Assembly: GCA_002105175.1 (NCBI GenBank)
Contig: MCGE01000045.1
Location: forward strand, 124,001 to 188,000
DNA from: Absidia repens
Lineage: Eukaryota; Mucoromycota; Mucoromycetes; Mucorales; Cunninghamellaceae
Length of the DNA: 64,000 bases
Direction: 5' to 3'
Shown here: in pieces, positions 24,540 through 38,735 of the stretch
Layout: the number at the start of each line of letters is the position of its first letter
Numbering within the stretch: position 1 is the stretch's first letter
The notes under the pieces: model-generated
Database searches by the model: none
The model's input: only the letters and a program-made list of their open reading frames with translations
What the model was told of the DNA's origin: nothing
Translations under genes and position numbers: made by a program

Positions 24540-24895
24540 AAAAAAAGACATAGTTTTATTCAGATGAATATATAAAATTATCGCAACTAATACTAAGCTG
24601 AGCTAATGAAGTATGTCCATGGCACTAATCTACAACATGGTCTAATCTAATGGCGTCATGGAATCCTAGATCCAAAATGAAAAGGTTTCGCCATGATGTT
24701 TGATTTGCATTTTTTTAAAATGACCCTAATTCAAGTTCTAACCACTAATCCAAGATGTCCAGCACGTCATTGAGGCTTCCAGTGAAATTTTTTTTTAGGA
24801 AAACGGAAAGAAAAGCAAAAAAATATAAAATGAAAAATACCTCTGCATGTAGCATGTGCGCGGAGTATGAATGCCCTGCTAACTTTTTTTTTTTT
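24540..24895 (-). repeat. SINE-like element, copy 6 (inverted)
   Basis: On the minus strand: head CATTCATACTCCGC near 24870, T-rich stretch, GGATTAGTGGTTAGAACTTG near 24750, hairpin-like CATTTTAAAAAAATG near 24715, CTTTTCATTTTGGATCTAGG near 24680, and tail ATCTGAATAAAACTATG near 24565. Copies 5 and 6 face each other about 600 bases apart. Confidence 0.75.
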
Positions 24896-24973
24896 TTTTT
24901 TTTTGATAAATGAAACAAATATATTTTTATTTTATGTATACATATATATATAGAGAGAACTTGGGGGGGGTAC

Positions 24974-25632
24974 TTAACACTGCTTTGTATCCTTCCAAAG
25001 AATATAACAAAGACTCTGGCCCACCATAGCCACCTGTTCTTGTTCGAATTCCGTCATTGGCGCGATATTATTATTATTATTATTGTTGTTGTTGCTGCTA
25101 TCATAATCGTCCGTAGTAGTAGTAGTAGTTGTAATAAATCGTGGCACTCTGCGTACCACCTCCATTTCAATGGTATCATTGTCATCATATGTTGTTGTTG
25201 CTGTTGTTGTTATTGTTGTTCCTAGCATGATATGAATTAAGAACTCCATGTAATGGTGTGGATGGTAGACCAAAATATGGCGACGGCCTTTGTACATAAA
25301 GCTTCGACACTGGTTTTGATGTAAACGCAGAAACACATCAAACGCCTGAGGCCAGTCCACCATTGTTTGTTGTTGTTTCTTCTTAACGAGGCGAACCAAG
25401 TTGGGTTCCGCAGTGTCTCCACCAAGTAAGGAAAAGTATTGGAATTTCAACAGAAGCTGGTACCAATGACTGCAATCCATCTGACTATCATCGTCGTCAT
25501 TGTCTTGTTCTTGTTCTTCCAGACGATGATGGTGCTGATCCCTTTTCAATGGTTTAGGTAGGAGTGCCCGCCAGCTGAAACGCTGCTTACATGTTTTGAT
25601 GACCTAAAATAATAATAATCATCAGTACTTGC

Positions 25633-25671
<39 letters not shown>

Positions 25672-28600
25672 GTAGATACCTTTGATACAATGCCATCTAT
25701 TTTTTTTCGAGCATTGACAATCAGACTGGGATGGTAAGAAGAAGAGGCGGGTGTGGTCCAGAAATTTTTCACAAGCGAGCTTGGGGTGCGTTCTGGCTGA
25801 TAGACGGCCAGGATAAAGTAACGAATAAGAACAGACGTCGAGGTCACGGAGGCAGGCGTCTCGAGTGGGTTTTGATCCAAGGTAGATGGGTCCAATGTAT
25901 TTTCTGTCATAGGGCATAAAACAAGCGTGTACTTCCAGGCCGCCGTTGGCGCCGTTATGCCGTCACCACCACTACTGTTGTTGTTGTAATTATTTTCATC
26001 AAAAGTGACAGATGTGCTGGTCAGATAAACGCCATTGATATCATTGGCAGCACCACGGTGATTCTCTCGGATAGCATTCAAGCCATAGCCAGTATGGTCT
26101 TTGTAGAGATACTTGAAAAAATAATTCAGATCAACAAAGGGGTCTTTTGCTGCTGCTGCTGTTTCTGATGTTTATGATGGTGTTTGCATTCATACACGCC
26201 GCCGAAAAGTCGATTGGTGGAATAATGTGGCGGCATGATATAAAACGCACCGAATCGGCGCAGTGTGCCCATGACACTGACACCCCATGGCGGCGGCATC
26301 GTCATCAGCGTCAAGAGATGTTGCATGTAATACAGATGGAAATCATACACAAACGAGTTGATATGAATCAGATGTTTCAATTGGCCAACGCCTTGCTCGA
26401 ATTTTTTGAAATGCATGCGCCTGATCTCCCGACTTTGTTGTTGTTGCCGCGATAGCCCATTGTGTTGCTGCTGTTGCTGTTGCTGTTGCTGTCGATGAAG
26501 ACCATACAATGACACCGACACAAACGTGTGTGTGAAGCGTACTTCGCAAATAATCGAGCCTGCATCCGACACTTTAAGGAGATACGTCGATGGATGCTCC
26601 ACTGTCAAGCCTTGGATGCCCGTATCAAATTTGGATGTATTCAAATCAGTGTCATCATCCCCATCGCCATCCTCCGTTAAGCTATCCTCCATGTTGTTGT
26701 TTTTGTCTTCATCTTGGTCATGCCCACCGTCATTTTCATCGATGCTGCTATTGAGTGACGACTCGTTTTTACTTTTTTCATGGTGCTGTTGCTGCTGGTC
26801 GTCGGAAGAGGAGGAGTTTAAAATCGGCGACGGCAGGAGGGACAGTGGAGCATAATCACCGGCGGGGAATTCCACCACTTGAAGGTTGAGTTTCTCGAGG
26901 TAAGCCGAGTAATGGACAACAAACGTGCGAAGATATTGACGGTACCAATCGAGGATTACATCACCATCACTGGAAGTACCACCCCCTTTGCCTTGTTCCG
27001 TCGTCGTAGGTTGATCATGGGCGGCTGAGCCAGTAAAGAAAAAAAAGGGCGCGCGACAGAAATGTAGCAAACGAGACGAGCGTAGAATTTCAGACACTTC
27101 ATACCTTGTTAATTTTTCTTGTCCATCCTCCTCCTCCTCCTTCATTTCCAGCATCTGTGGACTTGCCAATGGTGTTGTTGTTGTTGTTGTTGTCTTGACC
27201 CCGCCACCACCTCCAAATCGTTTCCTCCATTTCAAATACACTTGAAGCGCTTTTCGGTGAACGGATACTACACTGGCATGCTGAAGATAGGTATCCAAAT
27301 ATGGAATGCCATGGCGTTGAAGAAGATCATCGTTGGTGCTGCTGCTGATGCTGCTGCCGGTAGAACGACTGCCTTTCCATCTCACCATAGGATGGTCAGC
27401 GGCATTGACGGGGTTTGAAATGGTGTCCATCAATACATAATTCAATTCGGGGTTGGCCATCGACAAAGGATCGACATGGACCTTGTTCCCACCGCCGTAG
27501 CTTAATGCACGCCTCTGACGCCGCTGTCTTCTTGTATTTGGTTCTTCCGCCAACGTTTTAAACTGGGGACTGGTATGATGACGGCCATCCGTTGTATTTC
27601 TTTTGTTGTTGTGTTTGATCCTGGCGTTGATACCACCGTGGTCGCTTTTACCAGGGGTAGATCCATGCGAATAATATTTTGAATCGACATGTCGGCCACA
27701 GTCAAGTGTCTGGGTGTCGTTGGCGTGCTGCTCGTGGTCTGAGTGGTAGTTTGCGTGATGACTTTGAGTTCCGACTTGGTTTTCTTCAATTCAGGACGAC
27801 TTGTAGATTGATCTTTCATCGCCTTGGACCCATCCTCAGCCGTTTTCGCCGATGTTTTCATAGAAGTGGTACTCTGTGTGGTAGCAGGTTGATGATGATG
27901 ATGATGATGATGATGATGCCCACTGCGAGGTGATATCAGTGTCTTTTCTTGTCCTGTTGAGGTTGTGGTGATGGTGGTGGTGGTGGTGTTAAGATATTGA
28001 TGGGCAATATTTTCCATGGTTAAACTATGGTGGAAGAGCCCCATTTTTTGGTGCAAGATGGAGTTCAACACATTCGACCGCATGTGCTGTTGATGCGCCA
28101 TAGAGAAAATACTGTTAAATAGACGAGTACTTTGTTGCTCGGCCCAGTTGTAAGAATACATTACAAGTCGCCCCACATCCATGATCATGATCAGGAAACA
28201 ATGTTTCTCCGGATCGGCTCGAGGGATAAAGCTAGGGGCTTGACTGAGAGGATGGATGGCTGTGGCAGCAGCATCTTCTCCGAGATTAGATGGGTATGCG
28301 AAGGATGTGCTGGATCCACGAGATCGGTTTTGATGAGACACACGGCGACTTTGTTGCTGCTGTTGCTGCTGTTGTTCATTGAAGTTGGCCGATTTGATGG
28401 ATGAGGTGGCAGATGGCAATAAGGGATCATGACCATTTCCCACCGTGGAGGATGCCGAGCTTTTTCTCGACGGGTCACTTTTCAGGCTTGTTCTTCTTTT
28501 TTGGCTATATGGAGGGTGATGAGGATGGTAAAGGTAACGATGCTGGACGGAGGGTCGGTGTGAGCCTGTCGTGCTGGTGGTGGCACTGCTCTTCCCAGGT

Positions 28601-31600
28601 CCTATGATTGCCGTTGAACCCACCGTCTGCTGGATCGGCGAGAAATGCGTAGATGGCGACGACCCACCTCCACCAAATTGTTCCACAAACTCGCACAAGC
28701 CACTGATGGCCACTACTCGGATATTGTTTTGTATATTATTCCTACAGAAGATCGGTCCGCCACGATAAAGTAACCACTCGGACGTCGGATCGTCATCGCT
28801 TTCCATATTTTTGTCCCCCGAGAATGAGGCACACTTGTTTCCCAATTTTTTCCAGGTAATGGTCGATTCCAATGAAGGATCCAGTTGTATCAGTTCATTA
28901 TCCAAATGGGAAATGATATCTTTCATGCACCAAGGCGGCATCTCCCAGTCATGATCATTTGTTACTGGTGCTTTCATGGTATGAACGGTTGGGTTTTGCC
29001 ATTCTACGGATTTTTCCAGCATGTAGACAACCGAGTTGATGAATTTTTTCCTTAGAAGCGTGCTGAGCTGCCGATGAGAAGGTCCACCAGCGGGACCCAA
29101 AGGTGACATGGTATTGATATGACGATTGCGATCGCTGCTAACAGCTTGTTGTAACGCCGCTGCTTCAAAAAGTAAAACGGACGCTAGATCGATGGTCACC
29201 GTTTCTTCTATAAAATAATCACATAGCGCTCGGCGGTAGCAATCATGGATTCGTTGTAGCAAAACTTGATCGTCCACAGATCCCATCGTCCACACGTCTA
29301 CCCACACATAATATGGATTGTCGTTTTGAACAGAAGCGACTCGTAGCTCGGTTTCTAAAGATCGCCGGATTTCATCAGGGTCGAAATTAAACCCCGCAAG
29401 GGGATTTTTAGGTGGCAATGTTGTGATGATTTTTCCCTGATCCATGGTAGATTCCCTTAACGTCATGCATATACCAGCCATGCCTTGACCACATGCGAGT
29501 TCAGAAGCACTGGACACACCGGGAATTCTTTTTGTGCAGTTATAATAAAAACAAAGGTGATCCTTTTGTAATTCAACGTAGCTAAAAAAAAAAAAAAATT
29601 AAGTCATTTAGTCATTTTTTGCGGAGGTGATATACTCTGCCCCATCTTTTTTTTTTTTTTTTTTTTTTACCTTTCTCCACTAAATTCATCTTGATGATCC
29701 GTTTCATCACTTTGAGCATACTGATTATTTTCGGATGAAAATATGTAGGAGGAAGCATTGGTGATGGCAGAGAGAACATTCAGACCTTTGAATGGCTTGA
29801 GATTATCCGCCAAAAGAAAGCGCTTAAAAAAGCGAAGCAATAATGACGGATTGCTAACCAAATGAGGAATACGAAGAATTTCAGTTTGAGGTGATCGTTT
29901 ATCAAACGGTAAGATAAATCGAACGTCCTATATATATATAAATAGGAAAAGATTGACCTTTAGGACGTGTGCTTTTTTTTTTTTTTTTTTTGACTTACCG
30001 AGATGGTGGGCTTGCTGGAAGGGTTCCGAGCAAAAAAAGTTTGCAATTCTTCCAAGGTGACTTCGGACATGAGTCTATTTTCGATCAAATTCACCACATC
30101 ATTGACGATCCAATCGGGGCATTCGAGGCCATACACCGCCAACTCCAATTCATTGGAAGCTAGGCTATAGGTCGTGCTAGGTGTCGCCGCAGCTACTGGT
30201 GCTGAAGCTGGTGTCATGGGCGTCCCTCCTTCCGCTAATAGTATACTGCCAGCTTCATGCTCTTTATTATCGTTAGGCAGCAAAGGTGTCATGGCAGATG
30301 TTTTTTCGTTCAGCTTGCAATACACAATGGTCTTCTCCCGTTCAATCACATACATGTCAGTGCGGTTCATTACCATAAACGGATGGAGCACATCGTTTTT
30401 CAAATAATTCAACGCCTTGCCCAAAGGCACACGCCAATGCAATGGGAATTCTTTACGATACACAAGCGGGCACTGAAATTGACCATGGAAAAAATTCATG
30501 TGTTGACTTGGTGATGATGATAAGGTTGTTCCTGCATCGGATGATTTTTCACCACTACTTTGAGAATCACGGCTTGAATCCGAGTCATTGGATTTAAAAT
30601 TTTGGTCTCGAGTGTCTGCTGTAGGGGCTTCCAAGAAATTACTTTTGTCAAATAAATGAAAAATAAAAAAAACACAGGTTGTTTGTTAGATTCAGTTCTT
30701 TTTTTTTTTTGGAGACCTTTTTTTTTTTAATTTGCCAATTTTTTTTCCCCTGGAAGCGGAATTTGAACCCGTTTTTTTTTTTTTTTTTTTTTTTTTTTGG
30801 CTCCCTTACCTGCAGATCCGAGTTTCTTGCAACATGTCAAGCAAAAGTGTTTGATTTGTCTGTTTTTCTATTTTTCGGATCATGTTTGTTGTATAATCCA
30901 CCACAAGGGTAGTAGAGTCATCATTCGCTTGATCTGACAATGCAAAGTAGTATATCTCGACTTGGCAGTCGTGGACGGCGACAATGAGCCAATATAAATC
31001 AGGCACCACCACTGGTATGGATTGGCTCGTCGTGCCCTCGTCATCACCACCCTCCTCTTGTACGGAAATGCCCAATCCACTTCCATCGATGGGCATTTGA
31101 TTGGCGGCAGCGGCGGAGGATAAAGACGAAGGAGACCAAATGACATGAAAGTATGGATCCAATCGCTTCACATGATCTCCGTCCATTCGCTTTTTTTCAA
31201 AGAGATCCATAAACAACTCGGTGCACAGCTGGGTATTTTTGGTGACAAAGTTCAATGGAATTTCAAATTTGGTTTGATGTTGATGAGCACTACTGGCGTA
31301 CGATTTCCCTAGTTGAGCTACCACATAGCGTAGCACCTCCCTATTTGTCTCTTGTTGTTTCATCTGTAGAATAAGTAGCCCGTGAAGCACTTGCTCAGTG
31401 AACGTCCATTCTATTTTTAACTTGGTTTGCGAGAGGATCATTTTTTGTTCGTCGGTTAAGTAGGCATTGTTATCATCGTCTGCTGAGCAAGCGTCGCCGT
31501 CGTCGTCGTCGTCGTCTTTTTTTTCTGATGACCTTGATTTGCTTTTTTTGTCGTCCGCTATTATACTTTTGCATACCAAGTTTAGTGTCAGTAAAGGTAA

Positions 31601-32032
31601 AGCGCCAGTATTGTCGTCATGATCAGGGAATGATTTAGCAAGGAAGGTATCTTCATCCTCATATTCTTTTTCACTGAATGCTATCATGATGCGCTTGAGC
31701 TGATCGAACGACGTTGGCCCTTCGCATAAACTTGATATGTTTGTTTGACCATGAGTAACATTAAATCCAAGAAAAAGAGGGTGTTGTGCTGTCTGAGTGA
31801 TGGAATCTGAGCTAGCAGTGGATAATTCTATTGGTTCTAGAAGGCTTGGTGGAATGTATAGAAGAATATCGGCCGTATTAGGAGTGCCAATGTTGGCATC
31901 TTCCTGGCTTTGGCTTGTTTTGATGGGCATAAAATAAGGATCCAGTGTCATTTTCCATCTCCGGTCCATGTCTTTGCTATTTTTTTTTTTTTGAAAAAAT
32001 AATTAATCCATCCGCTCATATGCCCTGCCCCT

Positions 32033-32076
<44 letters not shown>

Positions 32077-33816
32077 ACAGTGATATACTCGGGCAAGCCA
32101 TGATGTTAACGAATCGGGTAATATCGATCTTCATAATGGTCGTGTGGCAGATGGTCATTGCTTTCTCCAGATCAGATGATATAATAGGGGTGACACAAGA
32201 ATCCAGCGCATGAGTTAAAAGCAAAGTATAGATGGTCCTTAAAAAGGCTTGGGCGTAAGATTCTGTCACCTTGGATAATTTTTTTTGAGTGTTTTCAGAC
32301 ATGACGGGTTGAGAGTTGCATTGGAATTGACCACAATACACTGGATTGGGCGAAAAGACGGAAAAGGAAAATGTGGGTTGGTTCGGATCGGTGGGTTGCA
32401 TGTGAATCGTTGCGTCTTTATGATCCTCATCATCCAAAAGAGAAGATAACCAATGATGATGATGATGCTTGCGCTTGGGTTCCTTTGAGACAGAAGAAGG
32501 GTCATCTGCCACCGGTGTGTGGTGATCGTCAGGCTGTTGTTTAGCTCTCAGAGGCTTTTGTCGTACGCACTCAAAAAGCAAACAGTCAAATCGATTGGGT
32601 TGGCTTTCAATCAATGATACCCGCCGCTGGTGACTCGTCGTCGTCGTCATCGTCCTCGCTTCCGTCCCCAAAAATATCGCCACAAGGTCTTCTAGATCAG
32701 GCACAAGTACAATGAGAAAAGATCGAGGATCAATGATGCTGACATAACATTTCATTTGTTTTAATGATACTAGGCGATCCATATTGGAACCAGAATGACA
32801 TTCTCTGATGGCCTTTTTTAAAGCGGTCCAAAATTCACGTCGAGGGCTGTGCTGGGTCATTACTATTTCACCGTCCATTGAATTTTTTTCTAATGCTTGT
32901 TCAAAATAGTGGTGTAATATACCATAGGTCTGGTATTGGGATGGCAAGCGATTCAAGTTGTGTGGTATAATAATGGCCGCTGTGACGGTGTTTAAATCTT
33001 GTTGAGAGGATTTATTGTTTTTGGTGATGCTAGTGCTGCTGTCAAGCTGTGGACTCATGTCATGATCCTTCGTTGCTGCTGCTGACGAACAAGGCAAATG
33101 GTATGAAGCGAGTACAAATGAATTGGTTTTAAGGATAGAGGACACATCAAAAAGATGGGGCAAGAGCATTTTTACCATAGAGCCGGCCGATAATTCTTCT
33201 TCGTCATTTCCATCCTTGGTCTTTTTCGATCTGTCGTCGGTTGTGCGTTTAAAATCAGCCTTTCCTTTTGATCGTCCAATGGCGTGAATTTGATCAAAAG
33301 TCACCAAATGAGAAATGATCCTGCGATCGGGTATTTCGGTCCATGTCTTGATCCAGTCATAGTCATTTTTGGCTGACTTTCTTGTTATCGGTGCCTCAAT
33401 AAGGTCGTCGTCTTCCTGATCTTCTTTTGATTCATGAAAGTGATGATCGTCATAATAACTTATATGGTTGACCGAAGGCTCTACCCATAATTCAGTGATT
33501 ATTCGGCCCTGTTCATTCGTATCATCTTTTCGTATGAAATATTGGATGGCACATAGAGGGTCGTTTTCCTTGCCTTTTTGCTTTTGATGTCTGTGCTGCT
33601 GATGATGTGCACTTCTTTTAACATAATAGATATCATGAGGAAAAGCGATTTCTTGATAGAAATGTGTGTTATCTGGCCGAGGAAGAACAAGCTGATACCC
33701 CTACTCATTGAAATATAGTTTAATATCCACTGTCCCTTTTTTTTTTTTTTTACTTTTTTTTTTTTTTTTTAACTTTTTTTTTTTTTTTTTAACTTTTTTT
33801 TTTTTTTTTTTTTTCT

Positions 33817-33851
<35 letters not shown>

Positions 33852-36800
33852 TGTACCTGATCCAATCTAGCTTGACATAAAAGTTGAAACGCCAAATCAT
33901 GTACAGGCATCATCTTATTTTCTCGATGATAGGAATCTTGATAGTTATCAGTCTGCCAAGACCAAATGGAGTGTAAGAGGTAATCATGCACAATATGTTC
34001 TCCAGTTAGCCAAAGGCCCACAGGAAGATACCATGAGGAAGATTTTTGTTGATACTGTTGCCGAAGGGGATAAGATGGCGATGGCGGTGCGGGCAAGGAG
34101 AAGGATATTTTGTCGCTCTGTTTAATTTTTTGGGAAGACCCCGCCAATTTTTTTTTAGAACCATCTTCCATATCACCGTCTGATGATGATGATGAAAATA
34201 AAATATCGTCCGATTTGAAATGTTCATCATCGCGAATCAACAATCTTGATAATGGGCGTGTACAAATTAGTTCGGTGCGAGAGTTGGTGTTGTTCTTTAA
34301 TAGTGCATCATTATTGAGTAAATCCATTACTTTTTTTTCATGTCCTGTCGAATGTTGGCATTGGCATTAAAAAAAAGAAATCTGAGCGTAACCAGACGTC
34401 CATATTCATGCTTGACCTTAATTTGGCAGTAGGCTGGATGACGTTCAAGGTCCGCAAAATCACTTCCAGATGGTGAGGTCGAGTCGATAAATTTTACAAA
34501 CGAAGGTACCAGCCTATCCTCGTCTTCCTGATCGCTGTCTTGCTGATGGTCATCTTTTTTTGTTGTCGCGGCGGATGCCGCTGTCAATTCTATATCCGCC
34601 CAGGATGCTTTAAGGATCGTTACCACATAGGCGATACTTTGCTGTATACTTTCTTGCACATTAGGTCCAAAATCCTGATTCAAGGCGGACGCCAATTTTG
34701 GATCCATATAGGGAGAAATGTCGCCCACCAGTATATCAATACAGTCCAAGTCATACCAACATCGTGTTAATACCCTGCTATCCTCGGATGAAAATCGAGA
34801 AAACCAAAAAGAACGAAATCGGTCATTGAGTAATTTCAATTTTGATGGCCGATCCATTTCCGAAAATGGCGGTGACGGATGATTCTCCGACCAGGGGCAA
34901 AAATAATGATTTTTCGGATCGATCCAGTCCTTTAATAAATCATCGCCTTCAAAGAGACATTGTAAATAGGTTTTGAGTTTTTCGATTTTGGTGTAGGCTT
35001 GTGCGGCCTGTGGCTCGCCTTTAAAAAATAATTGATTTGACAAGGTCTGTGGGTGGTGGTGGTGGTGACTTTCCCTTGGCCCGGTCATGGCCATCATCAT
35101 CATCATTTGCGCACGTCGCCGAAGACTATTCCAATTTTGAAGTATATGGGCAAATTCGGCATCGGATCGAATAAATACCTCAACCTGCGGTGATGTTGAT
35201 CTTGAAAAAAGAGTGCCCCATTGTGCCTGATCTTGGTTGAATGGTAGCCAAGTAGCTCGTAACCGGTATTCGATAATTACATGCGGTTTCCAGTGCAACA
35301 CCATTGTGATTTGAATTCGCTCCTCACTTGACGTTGCGCTATTTGATGGCTTTCTTTTTTTCTTTTTGCCTGCTGTTTTGTCATGGGCTGCCTGATTTTC
35401 AGAGGAAGAGGAAGATGAAGACGAGGTAGACGTAGTAGTAGTAGTTGGCCTTGATAAAGGGGTAGGGACACATTTATTATCAAAAAGGACCGATTGCAAA
35501 TAAAATCCTTCTCTTGCTCGAGCAGCTATGACATGTGAAAAATCGTCGGGTAAAGCATATTCTCGATATCGAAGCAAACGCCATTCAACAGGTGGCGTCG
35601 TACCTTCTGGATCCCATGGAAAATTAGTTTGCGCCATGATGCCACTACTGCCCTGCTGCAGACGAAGATGATGATGATGTTGATGCTGGTGCTGATGCTG
35701 ATTCGAGTCATTTTCGGTAGGCTCCGGTGATGCGGTATTAGTAGGAGCGCCTGCTGATGATGCTGATGATCGTGTATGATGAAAATGGTGGCGTGGATGG
35801 AACGGAGTCAATGTCCTGATTTTTTCCAAATTCGATTCCCGAAGAACGAAATGTCGATGATAAATGTTTGGATCCAAATTCCACCACCAATCATTTTCTA
35901 GAGTTGAGGACGATCGAGATATTCTTTTTTTGGTGGTATTGGATTCGCCCAATGGCTGACGACGACGACCATGATGTTCCTCTCCCGAGGAAGCCAAATT
36001 TTCCATTTCCTCATCCATAGTGCTGTTTTCTTGCTTTTTCATGATCGATGACTGAATAAATAATGAGCGAGTGCCATTTGAATTCTTCTCATCGTCCTTT
36101 TCGTGCTCGCCCCCTGCAGGTGGATCATGGTCAGGTCTGTTTAAACGCACGCATTCGTCCGAATACAAAAATGTACCACCCGTAGCTTGAGCCAAAAACT
36201 TGAGTGTATCCACATCTGGCAAAAAACCGAAGTTGCGACCGGGAATAAAGCTTTGATTAAATCCAATTTGAATAATATGACAGGCAATATCTTGTTCAGC
36301 AAGCTGCCGTGCAACGGTGTTATCATGAATATGTGATTTTAATGCCCCATCACTGATTAAAATCAGCTGTGATCGACCTTGTTGTGGTAGCAGGGTCAGT
36401 GCAAACGCCCCGGCATGAAGCATCCGTGTGAGATTCGCTCCCGTTTTGCCCATACCCCATACTGCCGACGAGGATTTAATCGATTTTGGTTTTCTTTTCA
36501 ATTTTTTTGTCTTGCTTGACATGTCCTTGGCGTATGGTCCATTATCTACCCCGACAGACGCTGGCAAAGATGTTGCATCAAATACACTACGATCATAGCT
36601 TGGTGCCGGTCCTTCATCCACATCCAAATCGTATCCCATGCTGGACCGTTTCCGTTTCATTTGTTTACGATGGACTGTGATATCTTTTTGAAATAGCATG
36701 AATGCGCTGTAGAGATCCACCACCACTTGATCAACATTTTCCAACGTTATCTGCACGTTTTGCATAAATACACGCATCGTAGGGTGGTTCATTAGCGTTG

Positions 36801-37818
36801 GAATCACATTGACATTAGATGCAAACTGGGAACAATCAGCTACTATAGTCAATAGTAGAACTGGCCGGATCTGCATGAACGAGACGTACGGTGGAATCAG
36901 TTTAGATGCATGAATGTCGAAGTTTTTTTTTTTTTTTTTTTTTTTTTTACCATGATCCTTTCATTTGAGCTGATTTGAATACAAAAAGGATGAACAATGC
37001 CTTCAAGAGAATTTCTTAATCTAGAAAAAAAAATCGGTTACACTATTATTGCATGACATTTTTCAAGAACGTTAAAAGATCAACCTTACGTATTGAACAC
37101 CTCAAATAATAAGATTTGAGATTTGGTATTTCCCACAGTTGCCAGACTAGAGCTCATATCCATCATGTACACAAGACGACATACCTTTGTCAAAGTAATT
37201 ACATTGGTGCGTGGTGTTACCACGTAAAGGTACCGTCTTTTCTTTTTAGTCGATGCTTCCATTAAAGGTTGCTTAAATAAGGTCGATGACAGAGGTGCCG
37301 AAGGCGCTGACATCATGATGCTATTACTGTCATCGTCTTTGTATTCGGATAACCAGTTGTGTTTGCGTTGATGTGACAAATAGAGAACTTTCATAGACTA
37401 TATGGCAGAGGAAGCGAAGAAACACAAAAAAAACAACCGGTCAATATATTTTGTCAAAAATTATGCCTCTTTCTCAAGTACATACGAAACGCGACACTTT
37501 ACCTCGGTTTTGTCACCAATAGCCATAGGTTTAAACATACTGGTGAGTCTCCAGTGAATATACTCATTTTTTTTAAACACAGTCGCCGAGTCAAGTAGTA
37601 TGACGGCAGTTTTGGCTTCAACAACCTAAAGGACAGAGCTCATGAGCAAAAACCTCGAGCTAATGAACACGTTTTGCTTTATATATCTCTCCTACCTCAG
37701 TGCTGGTATAGTCTGGCTCATTGGGCTGCTCATCCTGGGTTTGTCCAGGTAATTGTAAAAAGGCAGAATGGCGACTACTATCAGGCTGCTGTTTATTTTC
37801 TTGGTCTTCTTCTGACAT
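24974..37818 (-). CDS. SZT2: SZT2 homologue (KICSTOR subunit, TORC1 amino-acid signalling)
   Basis: Predicted exons (- strand): 37818-37696, 37625-37503, 37397-37090, 37020-36951, 36870-33857, 33700-32076, 31976-30810, 30641-29999, 29927-29671, 29581-25680, 25603-24974; about 3,954 residues. SZT2 hallmarks appear in order: an N-terminal TPRTNVITL strand and RLVYMMDMSSS, a vWA-like segment (LLPQQGRSQLILISDG, then GRNFGFLPDVDTLKFLA), the QYFIRKDD...ELWVEPSV region, and AFLRTIYTLLL...MKIDITRFVNIMACP. In animals SZT2 links GATOR1 to KICSTOR at the lysosome and restrains TORC1 when amino acids are low. Longer than the human protein (about 3,430), partly through Gln, His, Asn and Asp tracts. Odd: three apparent one-base losses, at an A8 run (34332-34339), a C4 run (27565-27568) and an A4 run (26145-26148), each joining two frames that both carry conserved sequence. 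Homology is judged by eye from several segments. Confidence 0.85.
33727..33850. repeat. Tandem T-tract array inside an SZT2 intron
   Basis: Within the intron 33701-33856, five T runs (about 15 to 31 long) are separated by AC or AAC. In the gene's sense strand this is A(n)GTT repeated, starting six bases after the donor GTACAC. A homopolymer-based satellite; its length is likely uncertain in the assembly. Confidence 0.8.
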
Positions 37819-38280
37819 ACTGGTACTGTTTTCGCACGTACGTACGGGAGAAAAAAAAAGTCAATATAACAACAAATGCTCTTTTGTCATGTGGTGGTGA
37901 GACGTCAACATAAGACCGGGGAATAATTACCGAGTTTTGGGAACTTGGTTTCATCTCGACACTTCAATGATCCAATGTGACGAACTTCTCCACAAAAAAC
38001 TGGCGCCCTCACATCGTATTCAAGTCCCGCGAAAAACCTAATGCACAGGGTACAATTTTTGGAACTGATCCCAATCCTCTCAATTTAGGTAGTTCTTTAT
38101 TTTAACAATCTTTATTTTCCAACCGGTTCTCTTTCTTTTTCTTGGAACCAGAGGCAGCAAATTTTTCCAACTTCCCCATCTCCTTTTAGAATAGTAACAC
38201 ACAAAAAAAGAGACAGGATTCGCATACAGCGCATAAAAAGTAATAAAACTTTTTGGAAACAAAAAATAAAAAGTAAAAAA

Positions 38281-38735
38281 AGGATAACTTTTATTTGAGT
38301 ATAATAGCTATTCTACATACTAATTGAGTCAGCACTACTACATCTAATCTACTTTGTATATGCTATTTCTATGGGATGCTATATAGGCCGTATGGAGCCA
38401 AACCTACAAGTTGTTTCTAGTATATCTATATTGAGTATCACCTAGTATATACCAAACCAGATATACCTTGCCATTAATGAATGACATAAATCAATTTCAA
38501 GACAATGTACTAAATCCTAGATCCAAAATGAAAGGGTTTCCCCATGTCCTTTGTCATGCCCTTTTTCAAACCCCTCTAAATCTAACAAAAATCCCACTCC
38601 ATGATCACCAGACCCTCGGAGGACATCATTGTGGAAAAAAAAAAGGAAAGAAAAAGAAAGAAAAGAGAAAAAATTAAGAAATCACGACTTTTTAAAATAT
38701 CAATTGAAATCTCGCCTTTTGGTCAGAGCATTTTT
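38281..38735 (-). repeat. SINE-like element, copy 7 (inverted, variant subfamily)
   Basis: On the minus strand: head GGCGAGATTTCAATTG near 38710, T/C tract, GAGGGTCTGGTGATCATGGAG near 38608, GTTAGATTTAGAGGGGTTTG near 38580, GGGGAAACCCTTTCATTTTG near 38540, and a distinct tail including AATAGCTATTCTACATAC (plus strand, near 38303). Copy 9 at 52855-53285 is the same subfamily in the opposite orientation. It occupies the spacer between the divergent SZT2 and RGS genes. Confidence 0.75.

Noticed and set aside
34327..34339. An intron separating the two SZT2 frames at 34.33 kb
   Set aside because: The frames abut at the A8 run with no room for an intron and no donor/acceptor pair; one extra A joins them.
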